A stretch of 64,000 nt of DNA, taken from NCBI GenBank assembly GCA_032164245.1, contig JAVMKO010000004.1:30543626-30607625 (forward strand), given 5' to 3'. Below, piece after piece: positions 36,766-46,260 of this stretch (its first letter is position 1; each line of letters starts with the position of its first letter). This DNA is from Sternotherus odoratus. Its lineage: Eukaryota > Chordata > Testudines > Kinosternidae. Both the position numbers and the translations under genes were made by a program. The notes under the pieces were generated by a model. The model ran no database searches and had not been told where the DNA came from. It was given only the letters and a program-made list of their open reading frames with translations.

Positions 36766-37939
36766 TAATTGATTTTTGCTCATTTAGTAAATTGGCTAGA
36801 ATAAACCTAACCAACCTGTTGTCATTCTTATGCCTTCAAAAAATCAAGCTTTTTTTTTTTAAAGAAGCTGCAGCATGTCAGATTGAAGTGGGAGTATCTA
36901 CTTGAAGTCTCTAACAAATTCTGTAACACTAAGAGTCTTTGATTTCTGCATTTAATTATGTCTCGATTGGATTAGAATAATCCTATTTCTCCTCGTTGCT
37001 TGTACTCAGTTTTTGGTACTTGTCTTGCACTTAATTAAAATGCTGCTGCTGCTGCTAGGCTGGTGGTGAAATTAAGGATGATACACAGGAGAGTTTTGCA
37101 TCTGGAAAAATCTTATTTTTAACTTTAAAACTCTGCACATTGAGGAATATTTGTGGATGAACTTTTATTCTAATATTGTGAAATCTGACTTTAAAAATCC
37201 ATTCATGTTGCTCAAAGCTAAAATAAGGTTCCCAGGAGAGCTGTCCTAAAAAGGATTTGAAACTTACAGTACTGTACATCATTTTGACCAGGTTTAGCTA
37301 TTTAGAATTGTAATTACAGATGTGCCCGAGGGCTCAGAAAATATTTGGAAAGTGACACAAAGAGATAAGATCCACAGGCTGGCAGATTGCTAGAGCATAG
37401 CATACCCTCTATGATTCAATTATACCTGCTGGGGAAACAGCAGCATTATTACAGTTTTCATTGTGATCACACTAAGTGAGGCCTGTCACTTCATATGACC
37501 CTTATAACTAGGACAGTGATTTATTTCTTTCCAGAGATTTTCAGCAGGAAATTAGGAGTACCAGGGTGTTAGATGGCTCAGTAAATTGGTAATGGGATCC
37601 TGAGCCTTTCACCTCAATGTCAGCAGTTTGAATACAGCTCAGGTAACTGACTCGCTAAGATCTTGTAACCCTCCTGCCAGGTGTTGGCATCAAAAAAGGG
37701 TGCGTCTGATTTTCAGGTTTTCCTTGGGGAAAAAAAAAATTACTACTACCAGTTTGAGCCCTCACCCGGAAACCTGGGAAACAATATACACTCCGTGGGT
37801 GTTGATAGGCAATTCTTCCTCACTTGAAATCACAGAATCCAGGATTTCAACAAAAGGAACTTTATGGGGGGGGGGAGGGGAAAGAAGACAACAGAATGAA
37901 TTTGGGAGAACCAACAAATTCTATCATGCAAGAATCCAG

Positions 37940-37962
37940 CCCCCCCCCCCCCCCCCCCCCCC
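37940..37962. repeat. Run of 23 C
   Basis: An uninterrupted cytosine tract. Another G-rich run (37866-37881) lies about 60 bases upstream, so the region is likely hard to sequence accurately. Confidence 0.95.
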
Positions 37963-38479
37963 GGGTCTTACCAGTAATTCCAACCTCTGTCTTTGTCTTG
38001 TATGCAGTTGATGTGCCTTTAACACTTCACTACTTCTCACTCACAATTAGCTGTCTTGGGCTGGAGAAATCTAAGAATTCTAGCAGGTCTGTGCTGCCTG
38101 GGCTCTTCTACTGATTAACCCAGCTGGAGCGATTTCATCTTTAATTGCTGGGTAGGGAGGACTGCAGCAGAATCCCTGGGTAGGCTGTTGCTTTCTCTGT
38201 GGTTTCAGCCCAAGCTGTAGCTCTGCCACTGGTCTGTGCCATCTGTCCTCTCAAAGATGCTGCTGCCACTCTGCACCATCCAAGCTGCCTATGTTCTTCA
38301 CTGCCCAGCCCACTGTTCAGCAGTCTTAGCTCGGCTCTTGGGGAGGGATCAGTGGTATCTTTGACCCTTAACAGGGTCCTAACCACCAAGGAAACTCTCC
38401 TAGCAGCAGGCAGGAGTACTTCTCCTTGCTCTCTCTCCCTTAGCTCAGTCCAGGATCCTAGACCCAGTTAAGTTTAAAC

Positions 38480-38919
38480 TAGGGCTGACAAACATTTTTA
38501 AAAAATGAATCACAATTAATTGTGCTGCTAAACAATAATAGAATAACATTTATTTAAATATTTTGGATGTTTTCTACATTTGTAAATTCAGCTTTCATGA
38601 TAAAGAGATTTCACTACAGTACTTTGCAGTGGGGGAATTGAAAAATACTATTGCTTTTGTTTTTTTTATAGTGCAAATATTTGTAATAAAAATAAATATA
38701 ACCTGAGCACTGCACACTGTAAACTTTGTATTCTGTGTTGTAATTGAAATCAATATATTTGAAAATGTAGAAAAACAGCCAACATATTTAATAAATATCA
38801 CTGTTAAGCATTCTATTGCTTAACAGTGTGATTAAAATGATGATTAGTCACAATTTTTTAAATCACAATTAATTTTTGAGTTAATCACCTGAGTTAACTG
38901 CAGTTAATTGAGAGCTCTA
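38480..38919. mobile_element. hAT-type non-autonomous element interrupted at its right end by the Harbinger
   Basis: An AT-rich, strongly self-complementary element: AATCACAATTAATTG near the left end is mirrored by CACAATTAATTTTTGAG and related motifs near the right. It matches a well-known amniote hAT family with TAATCG-rich ends and the internal TTGAAAAATACTATT and GTGCAAATATTTGTAATAA blocks. The 8-base target duplication GTTTAAAC is at 38472-38479 on the left, but on the right only at 43018-43025, after the Harbinger. Confidence 0.8.
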
Positions 38920-39325
38920 GGGCTGGTCCCCACTATGGCTTAACGTCGACTTTAGCATCGTTAAGTCGACATAAACCTGTACCCGTCCTCACATGGACGC
39001 CATTTGCGTCGATTTAAAGGGCCCTCAAAATTGATTTCTGTACTCCTCCCTAATGAGAGGAGTAGCGCTGAAATTGACCTCTCTGGGTCGATTGTGGACT
39101 AGTGAGGATGCATGGGACGTTATTTGCCTCCTGAGGCTGTCCCACAATGCTCCATTCTGACCCCGCTGGACAGCCTCACTGCTCCACTGTGACCACTCTG
39201 GACAGCACTCTCAACTCGCTGCTCTGGCCAGGTAGACAGGAAAAAGCATTTTCTGTTTGGTCAACGTGGCCAGCTCACCTGCACAGCTCAGTCACCATTC
39301 AGAGAAATCAGCAGCACAAGCCACC

Positions 39326-39905
39326 ATGCAGAGCTCAGCATCACAATACGCCATGCAGAGCTCAGCAGCACAGGAGACCAGCCAGAGGAAAAGAGCTCCA
39401 GCATGGTCCAATCATGAGGTGTTGGATCTGATCGCTATCTGGGGAGAGGAATCCGTGATGTTGGAACTCCGCAACAACAAACGAAATGCCAACACACTTG
39501 CCAGGGTCTCCAAGGCCATGCTGGAAAGGGGCCACAACAGGGACGCCCAAGAGTGCTGCGTGAAAATTAAGGAGCTGAGGCAAGCGTTCCAGAAAGCCAA
39601 AGAGGCAAACGGACGCTCAGGGGGCCCGCCGCGGACATGCCGGTTCTACAATGAACTGAATCAGATAATGGGGGGCGCCCCCACCGCCATCGCACCGGTC
39701 TGCATGGACTCCACCCATGGGATAATGGTCAGGCCTGAGGAGAATTCGGATGAGGAGGACGATGATGAGGACGGAAATATCACGGAGCAGCAGGAGGCAA
39801 ACGGAGAAACAGTATTAGCAGACAGCCAGGAGCTTTTTATCACCCTGGAGCCAGTACTCTCCCAAATCTCCCAAGGGGGTACCTCAGCCGGCGAAGGAAC
39901 CTCTG
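39326..39905 (+). CDS. Harbinger Myb/SANT-like DNA-binding protein, exon 1
   Basis: In Harbinger elements this protein binds the transposon ends and helps bring the transposase to the DNA in the nucleus. The trihelix Myb/SANT-like domain starts at KRAPAWSNHEVLDLIAIWGE and includes CCVKIKELRQAFQKAKEANG and CRFYNELNQIMGG. An acidic stretch (EENSDEEDDDEDG) follows. I chose the start at 39326 because GCCACCATG is an excellent context and family members commonly begin MQSS; an in-frame ATG lies 23 codons upstream at 39257. The MQSSA motif occurs twice near the start. The exon ends TCTG followed by gtgagt, and the frame is fully open. Confidence 0.85.
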
Positions 39906-40879
39906 GTGAGTGTGCTTTTTTAAAGGGATTAGATGACTCATGATTTTTAAGGGAAGCATTTATTAATGATTAACTTGCCCTAAGGACTTGGCGTGCATTC
40001 ATTGCTGGTCCCTTTTTACTCAAACAGTTTGTCCATATACTCTGGTATTGAGCGGAAATCCTCTATGGACATTTCCATGAAGCTATCCAGGAGGTAGCGA
40101 TGAATCTTCCGCAACAGATTTCTGGGGAGAGCAGCCTTGTCTGGCCCCACCCATGATAGGAGACCATCCCACACCACAAAAATAGTAAATAGTCTGGTAT
40201 CATTGAGCAGCACATCATTGCGGCGAATGGACCAGGACTTTGTAATGATTCCAGCAACATGCGTTCTCTATCTCTCTGAGAAATTCTAAGGAGAGTGATG
40301 TCATTCATGGTTGGCTGTTTGAAAGACCGACTTCAATTAGTCTGGACACAGCGAGTGAGACAGCCCATAGCGAGAGCAGGCAGAGGGGTTTAGAGCCTGC
40401 AAGCGTACACCGTCTCCCCCCCACCGCTAGCGTGCACCCCCCCCCCATTCTCTCAGCCAGCCCGTAGTGTGAGGAGGCAAGGGTTTTGAGCCTACAAGTG
40501 GCTGCTTCCACAGCCAGCCCGTAGCCAGAGAGTTTTTGGTTTTGTTTTGCATTTTGCGGTTCACTGGGAGCCACGCGGTGGGGGGGAAGGGGGTGGGGTT
40601 AATTTGGAGTATCCGAGCACTGCTGTAAAGAGTATGGCTTAGCTTACCATGGCCGGCTGCATGGTGATTTCAGTAGCTGAGTTGAGGCTGTGTCATGTGT
40701 GTGAGATGCTTCTGTGACTTTTGTGTGAGCCCAGTCACTTTTTAGGTGCGGAATATGACCTTGTACAGAAACCATATCAGGCCTGTGAATACTGTGGTTC
40801 CCACTTGCATAGTACTCCCATTGTGATTTGAAAATGTATCTGTCTCTTACCTTGTACCTTTATTTCTTTGCCACAACAG

Positions 40880-41229
40880 CTGCACATTTATCTCTGAATA
40901 CCCTCTCCTCCTGCACCTCACGCTGGCTATCGCAGATAGGAAAGCGTAAAAAGAAAATGTGTGATGACATGTTTAACGAACTACTGCAGAACTCTAACGC
41001 TGAGGCCGCTCGGCAGACAGAATGGAGGGAAAAATTGCTACAGTTAAGACAAGAATCAAGAGCTGCAGCAGAAAAGTTGCAGGAGCGTGAAGTACGGCGG
41101 ATGGAGGCTTTGCTCCGGATAATGGAGGATCAAAGCGACATGCTCCGGTGTCTGGTGGAGCTTCAGCAGGACCAAAGATCACCTCTACAGCCTCTGTCTA
41201 ACCACCTCCCCCTTCCCCAAGTCCCATAG
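40880..41229 (+). CDS. Harbinger Myb/SANT-like protein, exon 2
   Basis: The acceptor ttgccacaacag lies before CT, and the split codon G+CT gives Ala, so exons 1 and 2 join in frame to a protein of about 309 residues. The exon codes a basic patch (GKRKKKMCDDMFNELL) and a long charged helix (REKLLQLRQESRAAAEKLQE, RRMEALLRIMEDQSDMLRCL), the usual C-terminal helix of these proteins. It ends QVP and stop at 41229. Both exons look undamaged, unlike the partner transposase. Confidence 0.8.
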
Positions 41230-41508
41230 CTTCCCCACCCAGACGCGGGGTGAGAACCCGGGGGGGGGGGGGAGGGGAGAAGCTCCAGGGACCGACCCAC
41301 TCTACCCCACAAGCCAGCACAAGCAGCAGCAATATGAGTTTATCTAAAAACTTTTAAAAGCTGCTGTGTCTTGGCCTCCCTCCCCTCCTCCTAACCCCTC
41401 TCCCCCTCCTCCTCTCCTCGCTACTCCACCACTGCGACTGCTGGTTTCCCTCCTCACCAACCCCTTCTTGGCTACCTTGCCAGTGATCCCCTGTATTTGT
41501 GATGAAAC

Positions 41509-41546
41509 AATAAAGAAAGCATGATTTTTAAAACAGTGAATTTATT
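41509..41546. terminator. Facing poly(A) signals between the two Harbinger genes
   Basis: A plus-strand AATAAA at 41509-41514 serves the Myb-like gene, and a minus-strand AATAAA at 41541-41546 serves the transposase. They face each other 26 bases apart between the two convergent stop codons. A run of 15 G follows at 41562-41576. Confidence 0.6.
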
Positions 41547-41635
41547 TCCTCTGCAAGCATCGGGGGGGGGGGGGGGAGGGAAAGAGGGTGCAAGTACGGC
41601 AGGCTTAGGGCTGAGCAGAGCAAGGGAGCGGGTTC

Positions 41636-42463
41636 TCAAACACCATCTTGGGCACTCATAAAACTGGTTTTCAAGGTGTCCCTGAGGCGCAGCGCCTCAT
41701 GGTGCGCTCTTCTACTTTCCCTGCTGTTTGGCTGCTGGTAAGCAGCAGACAGGAAATTTGCCTCTGCCTCCCAGCTCGCCATAAACGTTTCCCCCTTGCT
41801 CTCACAGAGATTGTGGAGCACAGAGCAAGCAGCAATAACAATGGGGATATTTCTGTCGCTGATGTCTGAGCGAATTAGTAATGAATGCCATCGCCCCTTC
41901 AGTCGGCCAAATGCACACTCTACTGCCATCCTGCACTTGATCAGCCCGTAGTTGAACAGCTCCTGACCCCTGTCCAGGGCTCCTGTGTAGGGCTTCATAA
42001 GCCAGGGCATTAAGGGGTAGGTTGGGTCCCCAAGGATAATGATCGGCATTTCTACACCCCCCACAGTAATTTTCTGGTCGGGGAAGAAAATCCTTTGCTG
42101 CAGCTGTCTAAATATCCTAGAGTTCCTGAACATACGAGCGTCATGAACCTTTCCCGGCCATCCCACGTGCAGGTCGGTGAAACGTCCCTTGTGGTCAACC
42201 AGTGCTTGCATGACCATAGAATAATATCCCCTCCGGTTTCTGTACTCTGCGTCCTCGTTGTCCGGTGCCAAGATAGGGATATGAGTCCCATCTATAGCCC
42301 CACCACAGTTAGGGAATCCCATGGCGGCAAAGCCATCTATTGTAGCTTGCAGGTTTCCAAAGTTTATAACCCTAGGTAGCAGCAGCTCAACGACTGCCCC
42401 GCTTACGTACATCACAGCAGACCCCACTGTAGATTTACCCACCCCAAACTGATTAGCGACTGA
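41636..42463 (-). pseudogene. Harbinger DDE transposase (HARBI1-like), N-terminally damaged
   Basis: This open frame of 275 residues, starting at SVANQFGVGKSTVG, is the RNase H-like DDE_4 catalytic domain of a Harbinger transposase. The three acidic residues are visible in order: Asp in GAIDGTHIPI, Asp in GDPTYPLMPW and Glu in VECAFGRLKGRW. The DLHVGWPGKVHDARMF block is also present. Upstream in the same frame are two stops, then a remnant start (42473-42664) beginning MEPADA whose frame slips. The segment between acidic N-terminus and SVANQFG is much shorter than usual, so I infer an internal deletion. The element could move only with transposase supplied elsewhere. Confidence 0.88.
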
Positions 42464-42472
42464 TTAGTCGCC

Positions 42473-42664
42473 CTACTTCAAAAACGTCAGTGTCCCTGTC
42501 TCTGCTGTGCACGTCCAGGTCCATCTCATCACTGTCGTCAGGTTCCAGAAAGCGCAGTTGTTCTGGATCGCATTCCTCTGCAGACGGTACAGCATAAAAT
42601 CCACAACAGTGTGAGAGGTCCTCAAAACAGCCAGTACTGCAGCGGTGGCATCAGCGGGCTCCAT
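42473..42664 (-). pseudogene. Remnant 5' end of the Harbinger transposase gene
   Basis: This minus-strand frame starts MEPADATAAVLAVLRTSHTV and ends at a stop. A shift to another frame partway reads an acidic stretch (EPDDSDEMDLDVHS), which fits the N-terminal part of the family better, so a frameshift is likely. It lies directly upstream of the catalytic part. Confidence 0.55.
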
Positions 42665-43874
42665 GCTCGCAGTGCTATGGCGTTAGCGCAGCACGGAGAA
42701 AGGGCGCAAATAATGGGATGCCTACCCACATTGCACCGTAAGAAATGGGGTTGGCGGCGTGAAAAAAGGGCGTGAAATTATGAAATGCCTACCCATAGTG
42801 CAGCACTCGAAATGGTGCCTGCTGGGGACTCCGGGAACTGTGGGATAGCTACCCACAGTGCAACGCTTGCTATGTCGACGCCTGCAACAGTTGTGCGGAC
42901 AGACACTGTTGACTTGCTGTGCTTTGTGGGGACGCACAAAATCGACTCTATACAGTCTGCTTTAAAAAATCGACTTAAAGGAAATCGACCTACTGCTGTA
43001 GAGAAGACATATCCTTAGTTTAAACACCTATATCCTCCCAAAGAGCATCCTGATTATCATAAAATTTTGAACACCTACAGTTGGCAGTAGCACATTTGAA
43101 AAAAATGAGGCCATTCATTTTTACGGGCCCAATTTTTGCTACCTCTGACTGATAATATTGTCCTTAATGTTTCGATGCCTCAGTTTTCCCATGTATAAAA
43201 TATGCAGCATAACTCTACACAAATGTGAATGTACTGGATATCTGCAGTTAAACAATGAGAAGCATTTTGGAGCAAGCGGGATGGGTCTCCCATTCTGGGT
43301 CAACAGGGCTTGCGTTAACACTAAGAATAGCCATATAGAACATGCTTTGAAGTTATAGCTCAGGATCTGAAGCTTAAGGAGAGGGGGAAATGGAGCTAGT
43401 CACATCTGACAGATCTTTCTCCCCATCCCCTTGAAGGACATGTGCCCTGGGAGGTAGAAGGAACAAATGTTTTCTGAATTCCTCTCATTGTTGCTGGCCC
43501 TTGCATGGGTCATTGTCAGAAGTAGTGTGATCAAGAAAAACTCTTCGCAGAAGTGCAAGAAGCAGGGACAATCTGTCACCATATAAAAAGCATATCACTG
43601 TAAGGAGCTCTCTCCAATAGAAGAAGAGTACACAAGCATTTTACTGTTCTAATGACACAGACTACCTCTATGAATAATTTAATCAGCTTCTTCAGAAACC
43701 ATATGCCAAATGCACAGTTTATGTAAATCTATTGAGGTTAAAAGGAGTTGCATCATGGAAAAACATTTGGCTCCTGGTATGTAAAAGCAAATTCCATTCT
43801 TTCTAGCCTATTTGAAAGTTTCTATTTTACACATGGACAACATGGATTACAACATAATTGACTACACTCTTGTA

Positions 43875-44178
43875 TCGGGGTCAGCAACCTTTCTGAAGTG
43901 GTGTGCCAAGTCTTCATTTGTTCACTAATTTAAGGTTTCATGTGCCAGTAATAGATTAACATTTTTAGAAGTCTTTCTATAAGTCTTTAATATATAAATA
44001 AACTATTGTTGTATATAAAGTAAATAAGGTTTTCAAAATGTCTAAGCAGCTTCATTTAAAATTAAAGTACAATGCAGAGCCCCTCAGAATGGTGGCCAGG
44101 ACCTAGGCAGTGTAAGTGCCACTGAAAATCAGCTCACATGCCACCTTCGGCACCCATGCCATAGGTTGCCTACCCCTG
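43875..44178. mobile_element. hAT-type MITE (CAGGGGTAGGCAACC family)
   Basis: The right end read on the minus strand is CAGGGGTAGGCAACCTATGG, and the left end reads tcGGGGTCAGCAACCTTTC. Flanks CTCTTGTA (43867-43874) and CTCTAGTT (44179-44186) agree at six of eight bases. The interior includes GTGTGCCAAG and CTCACATGCCACC near the ends. It is an older copy with no coding capacity. Confidence 0.75.
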
Positions 44179-45081
44179 CTCTAGTTGTTGGGAAACCACA
44201 TTTCACTATGAAATGGCATTAAGTGTAGATGACATTGGTAAAACCATCTCATTTGTATCCATTCTCAATTCGTTGTTTGTCGTGGTTTTTTCCATTGCTG
44301 AGATTCTAAAGTACTATCTAGAGTCTGAAGGTTTACGCTGAAATTATGGTCATAATAAATGAACAAGTAAAGATTTTGCTACCTGACTTGATTTTGCTCC
44401 CTGACTCCAAAATTCACCAACTGGTGTCTTTGGCATTATCATTCATTTCAGTTAGTCTAGGAAAAGAATGGGTGGCAATTAGTATAAAATCACTGACAAA
44501 ATTATACAATGCAAGTGTGGTTTTTAAAAAATACTTTTCCTTCCTTCTTCATTTAGTTGTGCTAAAGTTGCTTTATACATAGAGTTCTTCAATTAGCATT
44601 TTAATTAAAATAATTTAAAGTCAGTCATCCAATTAACATGTATTTTCCTATTTGTCTGATGACAGAAAATGGTGCAAGCAAATCATGTAAGTGGGGAAAG
44701 TGAATAATTTTTTGTATGTTGTATATTCTCAAAGTTTTATTTGTACCTATTACTTTCAAAACCATGTACTATTAGGAGCTGCATCATTAGTTGCTAAATT
44801 ATTAGCTGCTAATTATTAGCTGTGGTAGTTAGTTTTTAATTCTCTTTAACTGAGTAGATGTTTCGAGGCCCAGAGCCTGCAGTGCTGACAAAGCTGATGG
44901 GAGACATTACCTTTGAGTCATCTTTATGTGATTAGCCTGTGATTTTCTGTTTCTTTTTTAAGAGCAGAATTCAGTTGTTTGTATCCTGATTAGCCAAAGG
45001 ATCAACCAAAGGAAATAGGCCAAAGAAATATCCACATTTACTAAATTGGTGATTTAGGATTGTTAAATCTGTTCACGTGTG

Positions 45082-45218
45082 GCCACTGCTTGCATCCGAC
45101 GAAGTGGGTATTAGCCCACGAAAGCTTATGCTTCAAAACTTTATAGTTAGTTTTTAAGATGCCACAGGACTTTTGTTACCTCTGCTATTCCAGACTAACA
45201 CGGCTACCTCTCTGATTC
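45082..45218 (+). repeat. Short dispersed repeat with hammerhead-like core, copy 1
   Basis: The unit starts GCCACTGCTTGCATCCGACG and ends with GACTAACACGGCTACCTCTC. It contains the hairpin GTGGG-TATTAG-CCCAC framed by CCGACGA (45096-45102) and GAAA (45120-45123). That layout resembles the conserved core of a hammerhead ribozyme. The family is widespread in turtles; an origin from Penelope-like element terminal repeats is my inference. Confidence 0.6.
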
Positions 45219-45644
45219 TTGCTATCATGGGTAGGAAGCCAGAAGATTGATGTGCCAAGGGTGACGCATGTCTGAATGAAGTTTTACTAGAAATAATAAA
45301 ATTTTAGAAGAGAAATGTCTTCATTAGGTCACCATTAAATAAAGTCCAGAATTCTCCTTCTTAAAAGAAAATATGCTATTTGTTCCTAATATTCCAACAT
45401 TAAATAGGTACCTGATAAATACAAGTTTGTGAAGAAGTTTCTAATTTAATACTCAGAATTTTGTCAATGCTTCGTATTATGGGAGAAATAGAAATAGAAA
45501 TGTCCAAATAATAATACTTTATTTTCTTTTACCTTGACCCTAATTCTAGAGGGTAATATTTCTGAAGAAGGACTGCAATCAGTTTCTCATTTCAAGAACA
45601 ATGAAATGGTTTGTATGAACTTGTTCAGCATAGGACTGGTGCAT

Positions 45645-45830
45645 CATGGAAATTCAGCTTTGTAGCATGTGGCTAAAGTTATCTGTATCATCTTGGGCAA
45701 TTAACATAGCCATCTTGCACCTCCATTTTCTCATCTGTATAATGGGCATATTTATAGTTGCCTTCTTTGACATTGACATTGTGAAGCTTAAATAAGGCAA
45801 TTTTGAGCTTGGGGAAGTGCAGCAACCCTA
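45645..45830 (+). mobile_element. MIR-like SINE
   Basis: ATCTTGGGCAATTAACATAG, CCTCCATTTTCTCATCTGTA and TAATGGGC, then GTGAAGCTTAAATAAGGCA follow the MIR consensus order on the plus strand. Confidence 0.75.
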
Positions 45831-45929
45831 CTGAATAAAACTGTAACTGCTGAAGAGGTTATTTCTGTGTTCATGTGATTTAAAATGCTTTTTTGATTTC
45901 TACACTAAAGCTTCCATATCAGTGCAAAG

Positions 45930-46260
45930 CTAGGGGGCAAGGTAGGGAGTCCTGGCAATGCTTACCTGGGATGGTTCCCATTCTGGGAAGCATCCAGCAG
46001 GCAGCTCCCTCTGGCTCCTATGGTCACAGGTCGGGTGGAGGCAGGTGAGGGGCTCTCTGCCCACTCCCTGCAGCTGCAAGCCCTGCTCCTGCAGCAGATG
46101 GTGCTCCTGCCGGCAGGTGGGTGCCAGGAGCTGCTCCAGGAAGTGGTGACCAGTGGCGCTGCAGCTGCGGTGCCGGTGCTGTGGTCCCAACAGTCCCTGA
46201 TATTGGGACAAAGCGGATCCCGACTGATGTATGGTCGGGACTAGGGACAAGTCCCTGAAA
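45930..46260. repeat. GC-rich island with a terminal hairpin, origin unknown
   Basis: This segment is much more GC-rich than its flanks and is full of CTGCAGCTGC-like motifs. At its right end TCCCGAC (46217-46223) pairs with GTCGGGA (46234-46240), and GGGACAAGTCCC is itself a palindrome. It looks like an inserted element rather than a gene. Open frames on both strands reflect composition. Confidence 0.4.

Larger units (their letters stand above)
29814..38471. other. Intergenic or 5' flank of the unrecognised gene
   Basis: It should contain the promoter of the minus-strand gene, but I cannot place it. It holds the composite SINE region 31135-31510, the U2 fragment, a CR1 tail at 36480 and the C run. 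The stretch 37600-38460 is richer in GC with open frames on both strands, none with splice support. Confidence 0.45.
38920..43014. mobile_element. PIF/Harbinger DNA transposon, 4.1 kb, near full length
   Basis: The ends are imperfect inverted repeats: GGGCTGGTCCCCACTA on the left, and GGATATGTCTTCTCTA when the right end is read on the minus strand. They are flanked by CTA (38917-38919) and TTA (43015-43017), as expected for the 3-base target duplication of this superfamily with one change. Sub-terminal regions on both sides carry many TCGACTTA/TAAGTCGA-like motifs. The body holds a Myb/SANT-like gene on the plus strand and a DDE transposase on the minus strand facing it, the standard two-gene plan of Harbinger elements. 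Confidence 0.9.

Noticed and set aside
37628..38471. Overlapping open frames on both strands around the C run
   Set aside because: Driven by low-complexity C/G tracts; no splice support or recognised product.
41994..42379. Plus-strand and other-frame open readings opposite the transposase
   Set aside because: Shadows of the minus-strand transposase frame.
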